From NCBI GenBank assembly GCA_902780565.1, contig CACZGD010000007.1:1-38579 (forward strand): DNA of 38,579 nt, in the 5' to 3' direction. Within the stretch, counting starts at the first letter, position 1. Each line of letters starts with the position of its first letter. This stretch comes from Oscillospiraceae bacterium (GTDB taxonomy: Bacteria; Bacillota; Clostridia; Oscillospirales; Acutalibacteraceae). This document shows positions 7,253-15,351 of this stretch, piece after piece. Position numbers and translations under genes: made by a program. Below the pieces are notes generated by a model, which searched no databases, had not been told where the DNA came from, and worked only from the letters and a program-made list of their open reading frames with translations.

Positions 7253-8089
7253 TCATTTGATCTTCATGGAGATGTCGAGCGCCGTGACAGAGTGGGTCAG
7301 CGCGCCCATGGAAATGATATCCACGCCGCTTTTCGCTTTTTCGGCGAGGTTTTCGAGGGTGATGTTGCCGGAGGCCTCGGTGAGCGCGCGCCCGGCGATG
7401 TAGGCGGTCGCCTCGCGCATCTGGTCGGCGGTCATGTTGTCGAGCATGATGATATCCGCGCCGACGGCGACGGCTTCCTTCACCTCGTCCATGTTGCGGG
7501 TCTCGACCTCGATCTTGACCGTGTGCCCCAGCTTTTCGCGCAGCACGCCGACGGTCTTCGTGATGCCGCCGCCCGCGTCGATGTGGTTATCCTTGAGCAT
7601 GGCGGCGTCCGAGAGGTTGAAGCGGTGGTTGCGCCCGCCGCCCATCATGACCGCGTACTTTTCCAGCGCGCGCAGCCCCGGCAGGGTCTTGCGGGTATCG
7701 GCGATCGACGCGCCGGTGCCCGCCGTGAGCTTCACGGCGCGGTTCGTGGCGGTGGCGACGCCGGACATATGCTGCAGGAGGTTCAGCGCGGTACGCTCGC
7801 CCTGCAGCAGCGCCCGGGTGGGCCCCGTGAGCGTGGCGATCACGTCGCCCTTTTGCAGCGCGTCGCCGTCATGCTTCATCACCTCGGCGGTGACGGAGGC
7901 GTCCAGCAGCTCGAACACGCGCAGCGCGACCTCCAGCCCCGCCAGCACGCCGTCCGCCTTCGCAAGAAAGCGCGCGGTGGAGACGCTCGTCTCCGGGATC
8001 ACGAACGCCGTGGCCTGATCGACGTAGTTCACGTCCTCCAGCAGCGCGTTTTTGATCACGTCGTCAACGTAAAACTTGTTCAGGATCAT
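7253..8089 (-). CDS. nadC: Nicotinate-nucleotide diphosphorylase (carboxylating), quinolinate phosphoribosyltransferase
   Basis: Converts quinolinate and PRPP to nicotinate mononucleotide, CO2 and PPi in de novo NAD synthesis. 278 residues, normal length. Recognisable elements: LLEDVNYVDQAT near the N-terminus; GERTALNLLQHMSGVAT; the DTRKTLPGLRALEKYAV segment that contributes PRPP- and quinolinate-binding basic residues; GGGRNHRFNLSD; the metal-site region KIEVETRN; and the C-terminal barrel strands IIMLDNM and SGNITLEN. The ATG at 8089 follows AGGAGG by 6 bases; a longer frame upstream runs into repeat sequence and is rejected. It lies 265 bases downstream of nadB, with an inverted-repeat element between them. 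nadA is not in the window. Confidence 0.96.
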   Translation of the reverse strand: MILNKFYVDDVIKNALLEDVNYVDQATAFVIPETSVSTARFLAKADGVLAGLEVALRVFELLDASVTAEVMKHDGDALQKGDVIATLTGPTRALLQGERTALNLLQHMSGVATATNRAVKLTAGTGASIADTRKTLPGLRALEKYAVMMGGGRNHRFNLSDAAMLKDNHIDAGGGITKTVGVLREKLGHTVKIEVETRNMDEVKEAVAVGADIIMLDNMTADQMREATAYIAGRALTEASGNITLENLAEKAKSGVDIISMGALTHSVTALDISMKIK

Positions 8090-8142
8090 AAGGGACCTCC
8101 TTTTTTGATGACAAGAGAAAACAGATATGAGACGGATGCAAC

Positions 8143-8340
8143 ATGCAAAATGCAAAATACTGAATACTGAATTTCGGATGGGGCTGCGCCCCATACCCCA
8201 TTTTAAGACGAGGGGTCAGGGGTCGTTACCGGAAACGGAGCCGGGTCGGGATGCCAACCCATATTCCCATCGCCGCGAAGCGGCTTAAAATGCAGACCGC
8301 AGGTCCCGGAATTTTGTATTCTGCATCCTGCATTCTGCAT
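8143..8340. repeat. MITE-like intergenic element between nadB and nadC (copy A)
   Basis: About 198 bases with imperfect terminal inverted repeats of about 35 bases (8143-8177 and 8306-8340, made of tgcaaaat/tgcattct-like units). Inside are two hairpins: ATGGGGC-tgc-GCCCCAT (8178-8194) and GCCGC-gaa-GCGGC (8272-8284). Blocks gaatttcgg and gaccgcaggtcccg recur at 9857-9950, and the central part resembles sequence near 38203-38250. It has no coding capacity. It lies in the leader between two cotranscribed-looking genes. Confidence 0.6.
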
Positions 8341-8354
8341 TTCAGAAAGAGACC

Positions 8355-9821
8355 TCACTCAGCGGCAGCTTCTTTTAAAACGATATACGCCACGGTGGCG
8401 AGGGACAGCGCCTCGGTGTTTTCCACGGTGAGGGCGTAGTCGCCGGTTTTCAGGTCCGCCAGGATCTCGGTGATCTCGGCAAGGCCCTCGCGGGCTTTTT
8501 TCGCGTCCGGCAGAACGAAGTGGCTTTTCTGCATGATGCCGCGAATGCGCTCCGGCAGGTCCGGGCGCACGCTTTTGCCGGTCAGGTTCGGCTTCATGCA
8601 GCGGTGGACGGGCGTTTTGACGCGCCCCGCCGCGAACAGCGCCGCCATGCTTGCCGCCGCGCGGCGCGAGAAGACCAGCGCCTCCAGCAGCGAATTGCTG
8701 GCGAGGCGGTTTTTGCCGTGCACGCCGGTGTTGGAGCACTCCCCGGCGGCGTAAAGCCCCGGCACGGTGGTGCGGGAATCGAGGTCCACTTCAATGCCGC
8801 CCATCAGGTAATGCTGGCAGGGATAGACCGGGATCAGGTCCTTTGTAAAATCCACGCCGTGCTTCAGGCACCCCTCGTTGATCGCGGGGAAGCGGTCGCG
8901 CAGGAAGGCGGCGTCCTCGTGCGTGATATCCAGATAAAAGTCGGAGCTGCCGGTGCGCTGCTCCTCCAGCATGATGGAGCGGCTGACCACGTCGCGCGGG
9001 GCAAGCTCCAGCCGGTCGTCATAGCGGTCCATGAAGCGCTGCCGGTCGCAGTTGAGCAGATACGCCCCCTCGCCGCGCACGGATTCGCTGATCAAAAACT
9101 GCTCGCCGTCCTCCGAATGGAAGGCGGTGGGATGGAACTGGATCCAGGACAGATCCTTTATGAACGCGCCGAGCTCCCACGCGAGGCGCACGCCGTCGCC
9201 GGTGGACGCCCGGGGATTGGTGGTATAGCGATAGACCCGCCCGATGCCGCCGGTGGCCAGCAGCACGAAGGGCGCATAGACCGGGAACACGCCGCCGCCG
9301 ACGTTCACCAGCGCGCCGAAGCCCCCGCCCGGCATTTTTTGCAGGGACAGGACCGCCGCGTTTTCAACGAGGGTGACGTTTTCGCGCCGCCGGACCTCCT
9401 CGGACAGCGCGCGCACCAGCTCCGCGCCCGTGCAGTCCCGGTGGTGGACGATGCGGCGGCGGCAATGGCCGCCCTCCAGCGTTTTGTCGAGCTCGCCGTC
9501 GGCGTTGCGGTCAAAGTCCGCGCCGAAGTCCATGACCCGGCGCACGTCGTCCGGGCCCTCCCGGACCAGCGTTTCCACCGCCAAACGGTCGTTTGCCTGC
9601 CGCCCGGCGATCATGGTGTCGCGGATGTGCAGCTCGAAGGAGTCGTCCTCGAACGAAAGCACCGCCGCCACGCCCCCCTGCGCGAGATTGGAGGAGGACA
9701 CGTCCAGCGCGTATTTTGCCAGCAGCAGCACGCGCCTGTCGGACGGCAGATTCAGCGCGCCGTACATCCCGGCGACGCCCGCCCCGACGATCAATACGTC
9801 ATAATCTTGTTGGAGTTCCAT
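8355..9821 (-). CDS. nadB: L-aspartate oxidase
   Basis: FAD enzyme that oxidises L-aspartate to iminoaspartate, the first step of de novo NAD synthesis. 488 residues. N-terminal dinucleotide fold DVLIVGAGVAGMYGAL (residues 8-23); SSSNLAQGGVAA substrate/flavin segment; capping-domain residues HHRDCTGAELV; FVLLATGGIGRVY; FHPTAF; the conserved ESVRGEGAYL; and the C-terminal flavin segment GLYAAGECSNTGVHGKNRLASNSLLEALVF. The C-terminal helical domain is somewhat short compared with E. coli NadB. The ATG at 9821 is preceded by AGAGG with an 8-base gap. It probably forms a transcription unit with nadC downstream. The product needs NadA to make quinolinate; that gene must be elsewhere or absent. Confidence 0.95.
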   Translation of the reverse strand: MELQQDYDVLIVGAGVAGMYGALNLPSDRRVLLLAKYALDVSSSNLAQGGVAAVLSFEDDSFELHIRDTMIAGRQANDRLAVETLVREGPDDVRRVMDFGADFDRNADGELDKTLEGGHCRRRIVHHRDCTGAELVRALSEEVRRRENVTLVENAAVLSLQKMPGGGFGALVNVGGGVFPVYAPFVLLATGGIGRVYRYTTNPRASTGDGVRLAWELGAFIKDLSWIQFHPTAFHSEDGEQFLISESVRGEGAYLLNCDRQRFMDRYDDRLELAPRDVVSRSIMLEEQRTGSSDFYLDITHEDAAFLRDRFPAINEGCLKHGVDFTKDLIPVYPCQHYLMGGIEVDLDSRTTVPGLYAAGECSNTGVHGKNRLASNSLLEALVFSRRAAASMAALFAAGRVKTPVHRCMKPNLTGKSVRPDLPERIRGIMQKSHFVLPDAKKAREGLAEITEILADLKTGDYALTVENTEALSLATVAYIVLKEAAAE

Positions 9822-9856
9822 GTTGATTGCCTCTTTTGCTGAAATAGAAATATAAA

Positions 9857-9950
9857 GTGCAGAATTTCGGAAGGGCTTCGACCCTACCCAATTTTAACAT
9901 GCCGACCGCAGGTCCCGCAATTTTGTTTTTTGCACCCCGCATGCCGCATG
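9857..9950. repeat. Shorter copy B of the intergenic element, upstream of nadB
   Basis: Shares gaatttcgg (9862-9870), a following hairpin (AGGG-cttcga-CCCT), an attttaa block, and gaccgcaggtcccg (9904-9917) with copy A in the same order, but lacks the central 70-80 bases. This resembles the internal deletions typical of non-autonomous elements. Confidence 0.5.
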
Positions 9951-9998
9951 TTTTCCCGCGTGCCCGCGCGCCCGTTTCCCGCCGGGCAGCGCCCGGTC

Positions 9999-11345
9999 TT
10001 ACGCGGTCAGGCGCACGACCAGCGTAAACACGCCGTCCTCGGCCTTCGCCAGCAGCTCGCCGCGATATTTGGCGGCGGCGGATTCAATGGATTTGAGCCC
10101 GAAGCCGTGGGATTCCGCGTCCGTCGTCTTCGTGGTGTTGAACAGCCCCGCCGCGTTCTTTTTCGGCGCGTCCTTCACGGGGTTCGAGACCGAGATCACG
10201 CTGAAGGTCTCGTTGCCGTGGACCTTGAGGCGGATATAGCGCGATTCCTTCTCCTCGATCTTCAGGTTCGCCTCGATCGCGTTATCGAGGGCGTTGGAGA
10301 GGATCACGCACAGATCCAGCGGCTCGATGTTGTTTTTATCCAGATTGATCACGTCGAAGCTGGTGGTGATATCCTTCGCCTGCGCTTCGTACATTTTTTC
10401 GTTGAGGATCGCGTCCACGGCGGAAATCCCGGAGATGCGCACGTAGTCCGACTCGTCGATCACGCCGGACATATCCCGCAGGTACTTTTTCAGCGCCTCG
10501 TAGTCCCCTTTTTCCGCCAGCACGTTCATGAGCAGGATGTGGTTCTTGATATCGTGCCGGAAGGCGCGCGTGCGGTTATAGAGCGTCTCAAGCCGTGTGA
10601 TGGATTCCGTTTGCAGGGAAAGCTGGGAGGAGAGCATATCCCGCTCGCGGCGCAGCTCCAACTGCTTCTGCAGCCGCCCGAACAGCACGAAGACGAGCAC
10701 GTTGATGAACACCATGCCCACGCCCGACACGTAGATATAGGTGAGGATGCGCTGGTTTTCGGGGTAATTTTCGACGTAGAACTGATAGACCGAAAAGGTG
10801 ATCAGCGTGATGGCGGGCACCAGCAGCAGCGTGACCCAGAGCAGCAGGGGCGCGTCCGACGAGCGGTAGTGCCGGCTGAGGATGCCCACCAGCGCCGCGA
10901 CCGCGATCATAATGAGGGTGGACACGCCGGAGGACGCGAGGACCATATAGCTGTCCTCGCCGCCGACGAAATGCAGCGGCCCCGACAGGACGGAGAGGAT
11001 GAGCCGCGAGGCAATGACGGAGGCGGAAAGCAGCACGACGAAGATCATGCCGCCCAGCACCTTGCGCTTGACGCTGCCCTCGTAAAACAGGAACAATATG
11101 CCGATCAGCGCCGCGCTTTCCACCGCGTACTTCGGCGCGCCGGACAGGAGACCGCGCTCCTGCAGCAGGATCATGACGACCGCAAGCCCCACAAAGGGCA
11201 GCACGTCCAGCTTTTTCTGCTTGAAGCGGTAGGCATAAAAGCTGCCTGCCAGGATATACGCCAGCACGATCTCGAACACCGAGGAGAAGATGCGGGCGGT
11301 GTGAAACAGGATATTCTGATATTCGGAGGCGATGAAATCCAGCAT
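9999..11345 (-). CDS. GHKL-type sensor histidine kinase (AgrC/LytS-like)
   Basis: 448-residue membrane kinase. The N-terminal half has about six hydrophobic segments (residues 10-225) as in AgrC-type peptide sensors. A coiled linker (QKQLELRRERDMLSSQL) follows, then the phospho-acceptor segment RAFRHDIKNHILLM (His264). The GHKL ATPase domain has the N-box CVILSNALDNAIEA and a G-box GFGLKSI. It is encoded directly after the LytTR regulator: that gene's TGA overlaps a GTG (11354), and the ATG at 11345 has AGGTGA 5 bases upstream, so I prefer the ATG. The two form a two-component pair. No AgrB/AgrD-like peptide genes are nearby, so the signal is unknown. Confidence 0.9.
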   Translation of the reverse strand: MLDFIASEYQNILFHTARIFSSVFEIVLAYILAGSFYAYRFKQKKLDVLPFVGLAVVMILLQERGLLSGAPKYAVESAALIGILFLFYEGSVKRKVLGGMIFVVLLSASVIASRLILSVLSGPLHFVGGEDSYMVLASSGVSTLIMIAVAALVGILSRHYRSSDAPLLLWVTLLLVPAITLITFSVYQFYVENYPENQRILTYIYVSGVGMVFINVLVFVLFGRLQKQLELRRERDMLSSQLSLQTESITRLETLYNRTRAFRHDIKNHILLMNVLAEKGDYEALKKYLRDMSGVIDESDYVRISGISAVDAILNEKMYEAQAKDITTSFDVINLDKNNIEPLDLCVILSNALDNAIEANLKIEEKESRYIRLKVHGNETFSVISVSNPVKDAPKKNAAGLFNTTKTTDAESHGFGLKSIESAAAKYRGELLAKAEDGVFTLVVRLTA

Positions 11346-11350
11346 GGCGG

Positions 11351-12064
11351 TCACCTGAGCGCCCAGAGGAAGGCCTCGTTCGTCTCCTTGGCGCGGTGCT
11401 TGCTGACCGGGACGGCGCTGCCGTCCGTGAGCGTGACTTCGTTCTGCCCGAGGGAGACGATTTTCAGGGCGTTGATGAGAAAGGACTGGTGGCAGCGCAC
11501 GAAATCGTGCTTTTTCAGCGTCTCCTCCACCGCGTCCAGCTTGCCGTAGAAGCTGTATTCCCGTTCGCCCGCGCAGTGGATCAGGATCTTGCGCTTGTCG
11601 CTTTCAAAAAACAGGATATCGCGGATCGGGACCCACACGGTCTTCGACCCCGCCTGGAACGAAAAGCGCACCTCGTCCGCCTTCGTGAGCTCCTTCAGGC
11701 AGTCGCGGAACACGCCGGGGAAGCCGTTCATGAGGTCGGGCTTGAGCAGATAGCGGAAGGCGCGGACCTCGTAGCCCGAAAACACGAACTCGGCGGAGGC
11801 GGTGACGAACACCAGCATCACGCTTTTATCCACCTCCCGGATGCGCTTGGCGACGGTCAGCCCGTCCGCGCCCGGCATGGTGATATCCAGAAACAGCAGG
11901 TCGAAATCCGCCTTGCCGCTTTCGTAAAGGGCGCAAAGGCTCTCCCCGTCCGGGAACAGGGCGACGCGCCCGTCCAGATCCGCGTCCGCCAGCAGATCGT
12001 AGATCCGGGACGAGAGATACTCCCGGACCTCCTTTTCATCGTCGCAGACCGCAAACTTCAGCAT
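11351..12064 (-). CDS. LytTR-family response regulator
   Basis: 237 residues. The receiver domain begins MLKFAVCDDEKEVREYL, with the acidic pair near residues 8-9, phospho-acceptor Asp60 in LLFLDITMPGADG, and a conserved Lys in AFRYLLKP. The LytTR DNA-binding domain (about residues 130-237) ends with the conserved KHDFVRCHQSFLINALKI, LTDGSAVPVSKHRAKE pattern. The ATG at 12064 follows AAGGGAG by 7 bases and lies 2 bases from the gtrA stop; it also overlaps the kinase start region. The order is therefore gtrA, regulator, kinase in one operon. Targets are not evident. Confidence 0.92.
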   Translation of the reverse strand: MLKFAVCDDEKEVREYLSSRIYDLLADADLDGRVALFPDGESLCALYESGKADFDLLFLDITMPGADGLTVAKRIREVDKSVMLVFVTASAEFVFSGYEVRAFRYLLKPDLMNGFPGVFRDCLKELTKADEVRFSFQAGSKTVWVPIRDILFFESDKRKILIHCAGEREYSFYGKLDAVEETLKKHDFVRCHQSFLINALKIVSLGQNEVTLTDGSAVPVSKHRAKETNEAFLWALR

Positions 12065-12066
12065 GG

Positions 12067-12618
12067 TCAGGCTCCCTTCTTCCGGAAGATCACAAGCTTG
12101 GAGGCGAAATAGTTGAAAATGACGTTCACCACGGCGGAGAGGATCTTCGGGAGCCAATAGCCGCCCATGAGCTTCTGCAGCCCCGCGAAGAGCAGCAGCT
12201 CGAACAGCAGAAGGGACAGCACTCTTGCGCCCACGAACGAGGAGATCTCACGCGCAAGGCCCCCGGCGGACTTTTCCTTCGATTCAAACACAAAGAGCTT
12301 GTTCGTGATGAACGCGAAAATAACGGCGGCGACCCAGCCCACGGTGTTTGTCAGGTACGTCCACAGGATCGGCAGCTTGCCGACGGAGAACAGCACGTAT
12401 TCGTCATACTTCACGTCCGTCTGCCAGAGGGACGGCAGGCGGTTCATGACCCAGCACGCGACAAAATTCACCAGCGTGGTCAGCACGCCGAAGAACAGAT
12501 AGGACACGACTTCATATTCCAGGAGCTTATGGATCGCGGGAACGGCGTAAAGCTTTTTGAACACGCCGACCGAAACGATCTTATCCCGCAGATTTTCATA
12601 AAAGGTTTTCAGTTTCAT
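12067..12618 (-). CDS. GtrA-family membrane protein
   Basis: 183 residues with four hydrophobic helices (about 37-58, 80-105, 125-147, 152-172) and the family features VVSYLFFGVLTTLVNFVACW and FAFITNKLFVFESKEK. GtrA-like proteins are thought to move lipid-linked sugars across the membrane for cell-surface polysaccharide decoration. It is the first gene of the operon with the LytTR regulator and kinase, only 2 bases before the regulator. That suggests the two-component system regulates surface carbohydrate or is simply cotranscribed. No glycosyltransferase is adjacent, which is unusual for this family. The ribosome site before the ATG at 12618 is weak (TTAAGGA). Confidence 0.85.
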   Translation of the reverse strand: MKLKTFYENLRDKIVSVGVFKKLYAVPAIHKLLEYEVVSYLFFGVLTTLVNFVACWVMNRLPSLWQTDVKYDEYVLFSVGKLPILWTYLTNTVGWVAAVIFAFITNKLFVFESKEKSAGGLAREISSFVGARVLSLLLFELLLFAGLQKLMGGYWLPKILSAVVNVIFNYFASKLVIFRKKGA

Positions 12619-12660
12619 GCGTTTAGGATTCCTTAAAGAGAAAAATATTATATTTAATAT

Positions 12661-12689
12661 AGTATAACAGACCTTGCAATTTTTTGCAA
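12661..12689 (-). promoter_or_regulatory. Promoter of the gtrA-regulator-kinase operon
   Basis: Minus strand TTGCAA (12684-12689), a 17-base spacer and TATACT (12661-12666). The -35 is one of two TTGCAA hexamers spaced by 4 T (12674-12689). The second could serve as the -35 of the divergent rqcP gene (TATAAA at 12695-12700, only 15 bases away, or TATAAT at 12710-12715). Confidence 0.7.
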
Positions 12690-12739
12690 CATGTTATAAA
12701 ATGAAAGCGTATAATTTTCGTAAAAAAAGGAGAACCCCT

Positions 12740-12979
12740 ATGCGGCTCGATAAATTTCTGAAGGTCTCGCGCCTTGTCAAGCGCAGGACCGTGGCAAACG
12801 AACTGTGCGATGCCAAGCACGTGGAGGTCAACGGCAAAATCGCCCGCGCCAGCTATGAGATCAAGGTCGGGGACGAGATCCTGATCCAGATGGGCGCGAA
12901 CCGGATCCGCGCCCGCGTGACGGACGTGAAGGAGTACGCGACCAAGGAGAACGCGCCCTCCATGTATGAGCTGCTGTGA
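12740..12979 (+). CDS. rqcP: RqcP/YabO-type S4-domain RNA-binding protein
   Basis: 79 residues, one S4 domain: MRLDKFLKVSRLVKRRTVAN, then VEVNGKIARASYEIKVGDEI. In Bacillus, RqcP works with RqcH on the obstructed 50S subunit during ribosome-associated quality control and C-terminal alanine tailing. Length and start match that family exactly. The ATG at 12740 follows AAAGGAG by 7 bases; an earlier in-frame ATG would include promoter sequence. Its stop at 12979 lies 17 bases before the start of the HtrA-like gene, so the two are probably cotranscribed. Confidence 0.93.
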   Translation: MRLDKFLKVSRLVKRRTVANELCDAKHVEVNGKIARASYEIKVGDEILIQMGANRIRARVTDVKEYATKENAPSMYELL

Positions 12980-12996
12980 CGACGGGAGGACAAGCC

Positions 12997-14304
12997 GTGA
13001 ACGACGATACGATCCTGACCGCCGACGCGGACGGCGAGGAGAAAAAGCCGGAGAAAAAACCGAAAAAGAAACGCCCGAAGGACGGCAAAAGCGCCCTTTC
13101 GCTGCTGCTCACCTTTTTGCTGGGGCTTGCGGGCGGACTGCTCGGGGCGGCGCTGGTGCTTTGGTTCTTTCCGGGGGACGCCGCGAAAAAGGACGAAACG
13201 CCCGCTGTGATCGCGCCGGGGGTGGTGAACGTGCTGCCGCCGGAGACCGCCGCGCCGCAGGACCAAACCGACGCCCCGCAGACGCAGGATGAAGACGGGA
13301 CCGGGAACGACGCCGACCCCCCCGCCGGGGATCTGCCCACGCCCGGGCAGATCTACGCCATGGCGGTGCCCTCCACCGTGGGCATCCGCGCCACGCGCAC
13401 GGAGGAAACGACCGGCTTTTTGGGCAAAAAGAGCAGCCGCGAGGCCGTGGCGACCGGCAGCGGCTTCGCCGTGCGTCAGGGCGGCTATATCGTGACGAAT
13501 TACCACGTGGTCAAGGACGCGCACACCATCCGCGTGACGACCTATAACGGCGTCGGCGTGGAGGCGCAGCTCCTCGGGACCGACCCCACCTGCGACGTGG
13601 CGGTGCTGCGCATCGACGCCGCGCTGCCCGCCGTGACGCTCGGCTCCGCCGCTTCCCTTTCGGTCGGGGATAAGATCTACGTGGTGGGCAATCCCCTGTC
13701 CGACCTCGCCTATACCTTCACCGACGGCATCGTCAGCTACAAGAACCGCGTGATCCTGGGCGCGGACGAGCAGCTCATCAACACCTTCCAGACCAACGCC
13801 GCGATCAACGAGGGCAACTCCGGCGGGCCCGTGTTCGACGAAAAGGGCGCGCTGGTGGGCATTGCCACCGCGAAATACGCCGCCTCCTCCATCGAGGGGC
13901 TGGGGTTCTGCATCCCGGTGGACGGCGTGCTGAGCTCCGTGAACGAGATCATCGAGACCGGCGGCGTGGCCGCGAAGCCGAGCCTCGGGCTTTCCGCCCA
14001 AAGCGTGACCGCGGGTATGGCCGGCGAGCAGGGTCTGCCCGCAGGCTGCTACGTGGTGTTCGTGGAGGCGGGCTCCCCCGCGGACGAGGCAGGGATCCAG
14101 GTGGGCGACGTGATCGTGCAGGCGGATTCCGCCGCGGTGCCGACCGTGAACGCCCTGTCCGCCGTGCTGAGCAGCAAAAAAATCGGCGACAGCGTCTCGC
14201 TGAAGATCAGCCGCAACGGCGCGTCCTTCGTCTATCCCCTCACCCTCGCCGAACGCGCGAGCGCCGAAAAGCGCACCGGGAACGCCTACGCGATCGATTA
14301 TTGA
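12997..14304 (+). CDS. HtrA/DegP-like membrane-anchored trypsin-type serine protease with PDZ domain
   Basis: 435-residue surface protease that would degrade or process misfolded envelope proteins. Order: a cytoplasmic Lys/Glu/Pro-rich N-terminus (about residues 15-31); one membrane helix (LSLLLTFLLGLAGGLLGAAL, about 35-56); an acidic, Pro-rich linker (60-120); a trypsin fold with His170 (TNYHVV), Asp200 (CDVAVLRI) and Ser275 (GNSGGPVF); and a C-terminal PDZ domain (about 325-420, VEAGSPADEAGIQVGDVIV). All three catalytic residues are present. I chose the GTG at 12997 because GGGAGG lies 7 bases upstream; the longer GTG frame would overlap rqcP. It ends at a strong terminator shared with the convergent methyltransferase. 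Confidence 0.92.
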   Translation: MNDDTILTADADGEEKKPEKKPKKKRPKDGKSALSLLLTFLLGLAGGLLGAALVLWFFPGDAAKKDETPAVIAPGVVNVLPPETAAPQDQTDAPQTQDEDGTGNDADPPAGDLPTPGQIYAMAVPSTVGIRATRTEETTGFLGKKSSREAVATGSGFAVRQGGYIVTNYHVVKDAHTIRVTTYNGVGVEAQLLGTDPTCDVAVLRIDAALPAVTLGSAASLSVGDKIYVVGNPLSDLAYTFTDGIVSYKNRVILGADEQLINTFQTNAAINEGNSGGPVFDEKGALVGIATAKYAASSIEGLGFCIPVDGVLSSVNEIIETGGVAAKPSLGLSAQSVTAGMAGEQGLPAGCYVVFVEAGSPADEAGIQVGDVIVQADSAAVPTVNALSAVLSSKKIGDSVSLKISRNGASFVYPLTLAERASAEKRTGNAYAIDY

Positions 14305-14320
14305 TCGGACCAAATGATTA

Positions 14321-14362
14321 CGCCCGGCAAGTCAGACCGACTTGCCGGGCGTTTCCGTTTTA
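14321..14362 (+). terminator. Terminator after the HtrA-like gene
   Basis: Perfect 13-bp stem (CGCCCGGCAAGTC at 14321-14333 with its complement at 14339-14351), 5-base loop, then a T-rich tract TTTCCGTTTTATTT. It overlaps the end of the convergent methyltransferase gene. The opposite flank is not T-rich. Confidence 0.85.
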
Positions 14363-15265
14363 TTTCTTCAGGAATTCCCCGTTTTCATAGCCCTGAATGC
14401 GGGGGTCCTTTTCCGCGTTTTCGAGGCGCAGGCGGGTCCACGCGCAGTAGAGCTCGCTTTTTTCGACGGTAGTGAAGCGCCGCCCCAGCTTTTTGGCGAC
14501 GACGGCGGTCGTGCCCGACCCCGCGAACGGATCGAGGATCAGGTCCCCGGGCGCGGAGGACGCGAGCACGAGCTTTGCGAACAGCTTTTCGGGCTTTTGC
14601 GTGGGGTGGGCGGTGTTTTCGGGCATGCTCCAGAACGGGATGGTGAGATCGTCCCAGAAGTTGGAGGGGCAGGTCAGGCGGGTCTTGCCCGCTTCGGTCT
14701 GGGTCCAGTCCTTCGGTTCGCCGTTTTCGCGGTAGGGCGCTTTGACCGCGCGGCGCATTTTGACCGCGTTGAGGTCGAAATAATAGTCGTCCGAGACCGT
14801 GCAGAACCACACGTCCTCGAGGCAGTTCTTCCAGTTTTTGGCGGCTCCCCTGCCCTTTTCGCGCTGCCACGTGATGCGGCTGCGCACGGTGAAGAAGTCC
14901 GACAGCAGGGGCGCTAAAATCACCCCGGTCTGCCAGTCGGCGCAGACGTAAAGGCTGCCGTCCGGCGTGAGCAGGCGGCGCACCTCGGCAAGCCAGCGGC
15001 GCGTGAAATCCGCATAGGCGGCGGCGTCCGTTTTGTAAAAGGTCTCCCCGGCGTATACCTTGGTCAGGTTATAGGGCGGGTCCGCGATCACAAGGCGGAA
15101 GGCGGCGTCTGGCAGCAGCGGCGCGACGGCGAAGAAATCCCCGCAGATGGTCTGATCCGTCGCCGCCGGGACAGACAGCGCCTGCGTGGGGCGCAGACAG
15201 GCGGCAAGGTAGTCCCCGCACTGCTCCGGCGGCAGATCGATGGTTTTGTTGCGCGGCGATTTCAT
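14360..15265 (-). CDS. Orphan beta-class DNA methyltransferase (N6-adenine or N4-cytosine)
   Basis: 301 residues. The catalytic motif IV DPPYNLTKVY occurs early (about residues 62-71) and the AdoMet-binding motif I FAGSGTT late (about 247-253), with the presumed target-recognition region between. That order defines the beta class, as in many type II enzymes such as the MboII type. It would transfer a methyl group to adenine N6 or cytosine N4; the target site cannot be read. No restriction endonuclease is nearby, so it may be a solitary regulatory or protective enzyme. The ATG at 15265 has GGAGG 7 bases upstream. Composition matches the chromosome. Class assignment is secure. Confidence 0.9.
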   Translation of the reverse strand: MKSPRNKTIDLPPEQCGDYLAACLRPTQALSVPAATDQTICGDFFAVAPLLPDAAFRLVIADPPYNLTKVYAGETFYKTDAAAYADFTRRWLAEVRRLLTPDGSLYVCADWQTGVILAPLLSDFFTVRSRITWQREKGRGAAKNWKNCLEDVWFCTVSDDYYFDLNAVKMRRAVKAPYRENGEPKDWTQTEAGKTRLTCPSNFWDDLTIPFWSMPENTAHPTQKPEKLFAKLVLASSAPGDLILDPFAGSGTTAVVAKKLGRRFTTVEKSELYCAWTRLRLENAEKDPRIQGYENGEFLKK

Positions 15266-15351
15266 ACACGGACCTCCACAAAAAAACGAAATGAAACGAA
15301 TAACTGACTGTTTCGCGGGAAAACTGATAGAAAAAGAAGGAGGAACGACCG

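Noticed and set aside
7251-7262. GATCATTTGATC near-palindrome at the end of nadC as an operator
   Set aside because: It overlaps the nadC stop codon, and no promoter is visible next to it.
8090-8194. N-terminal extension of nadC
   Set aside because: The extra 35 residues are translated repeat sequence; the ATG at 8089 has an ideal AGGAGG and matches the family start.
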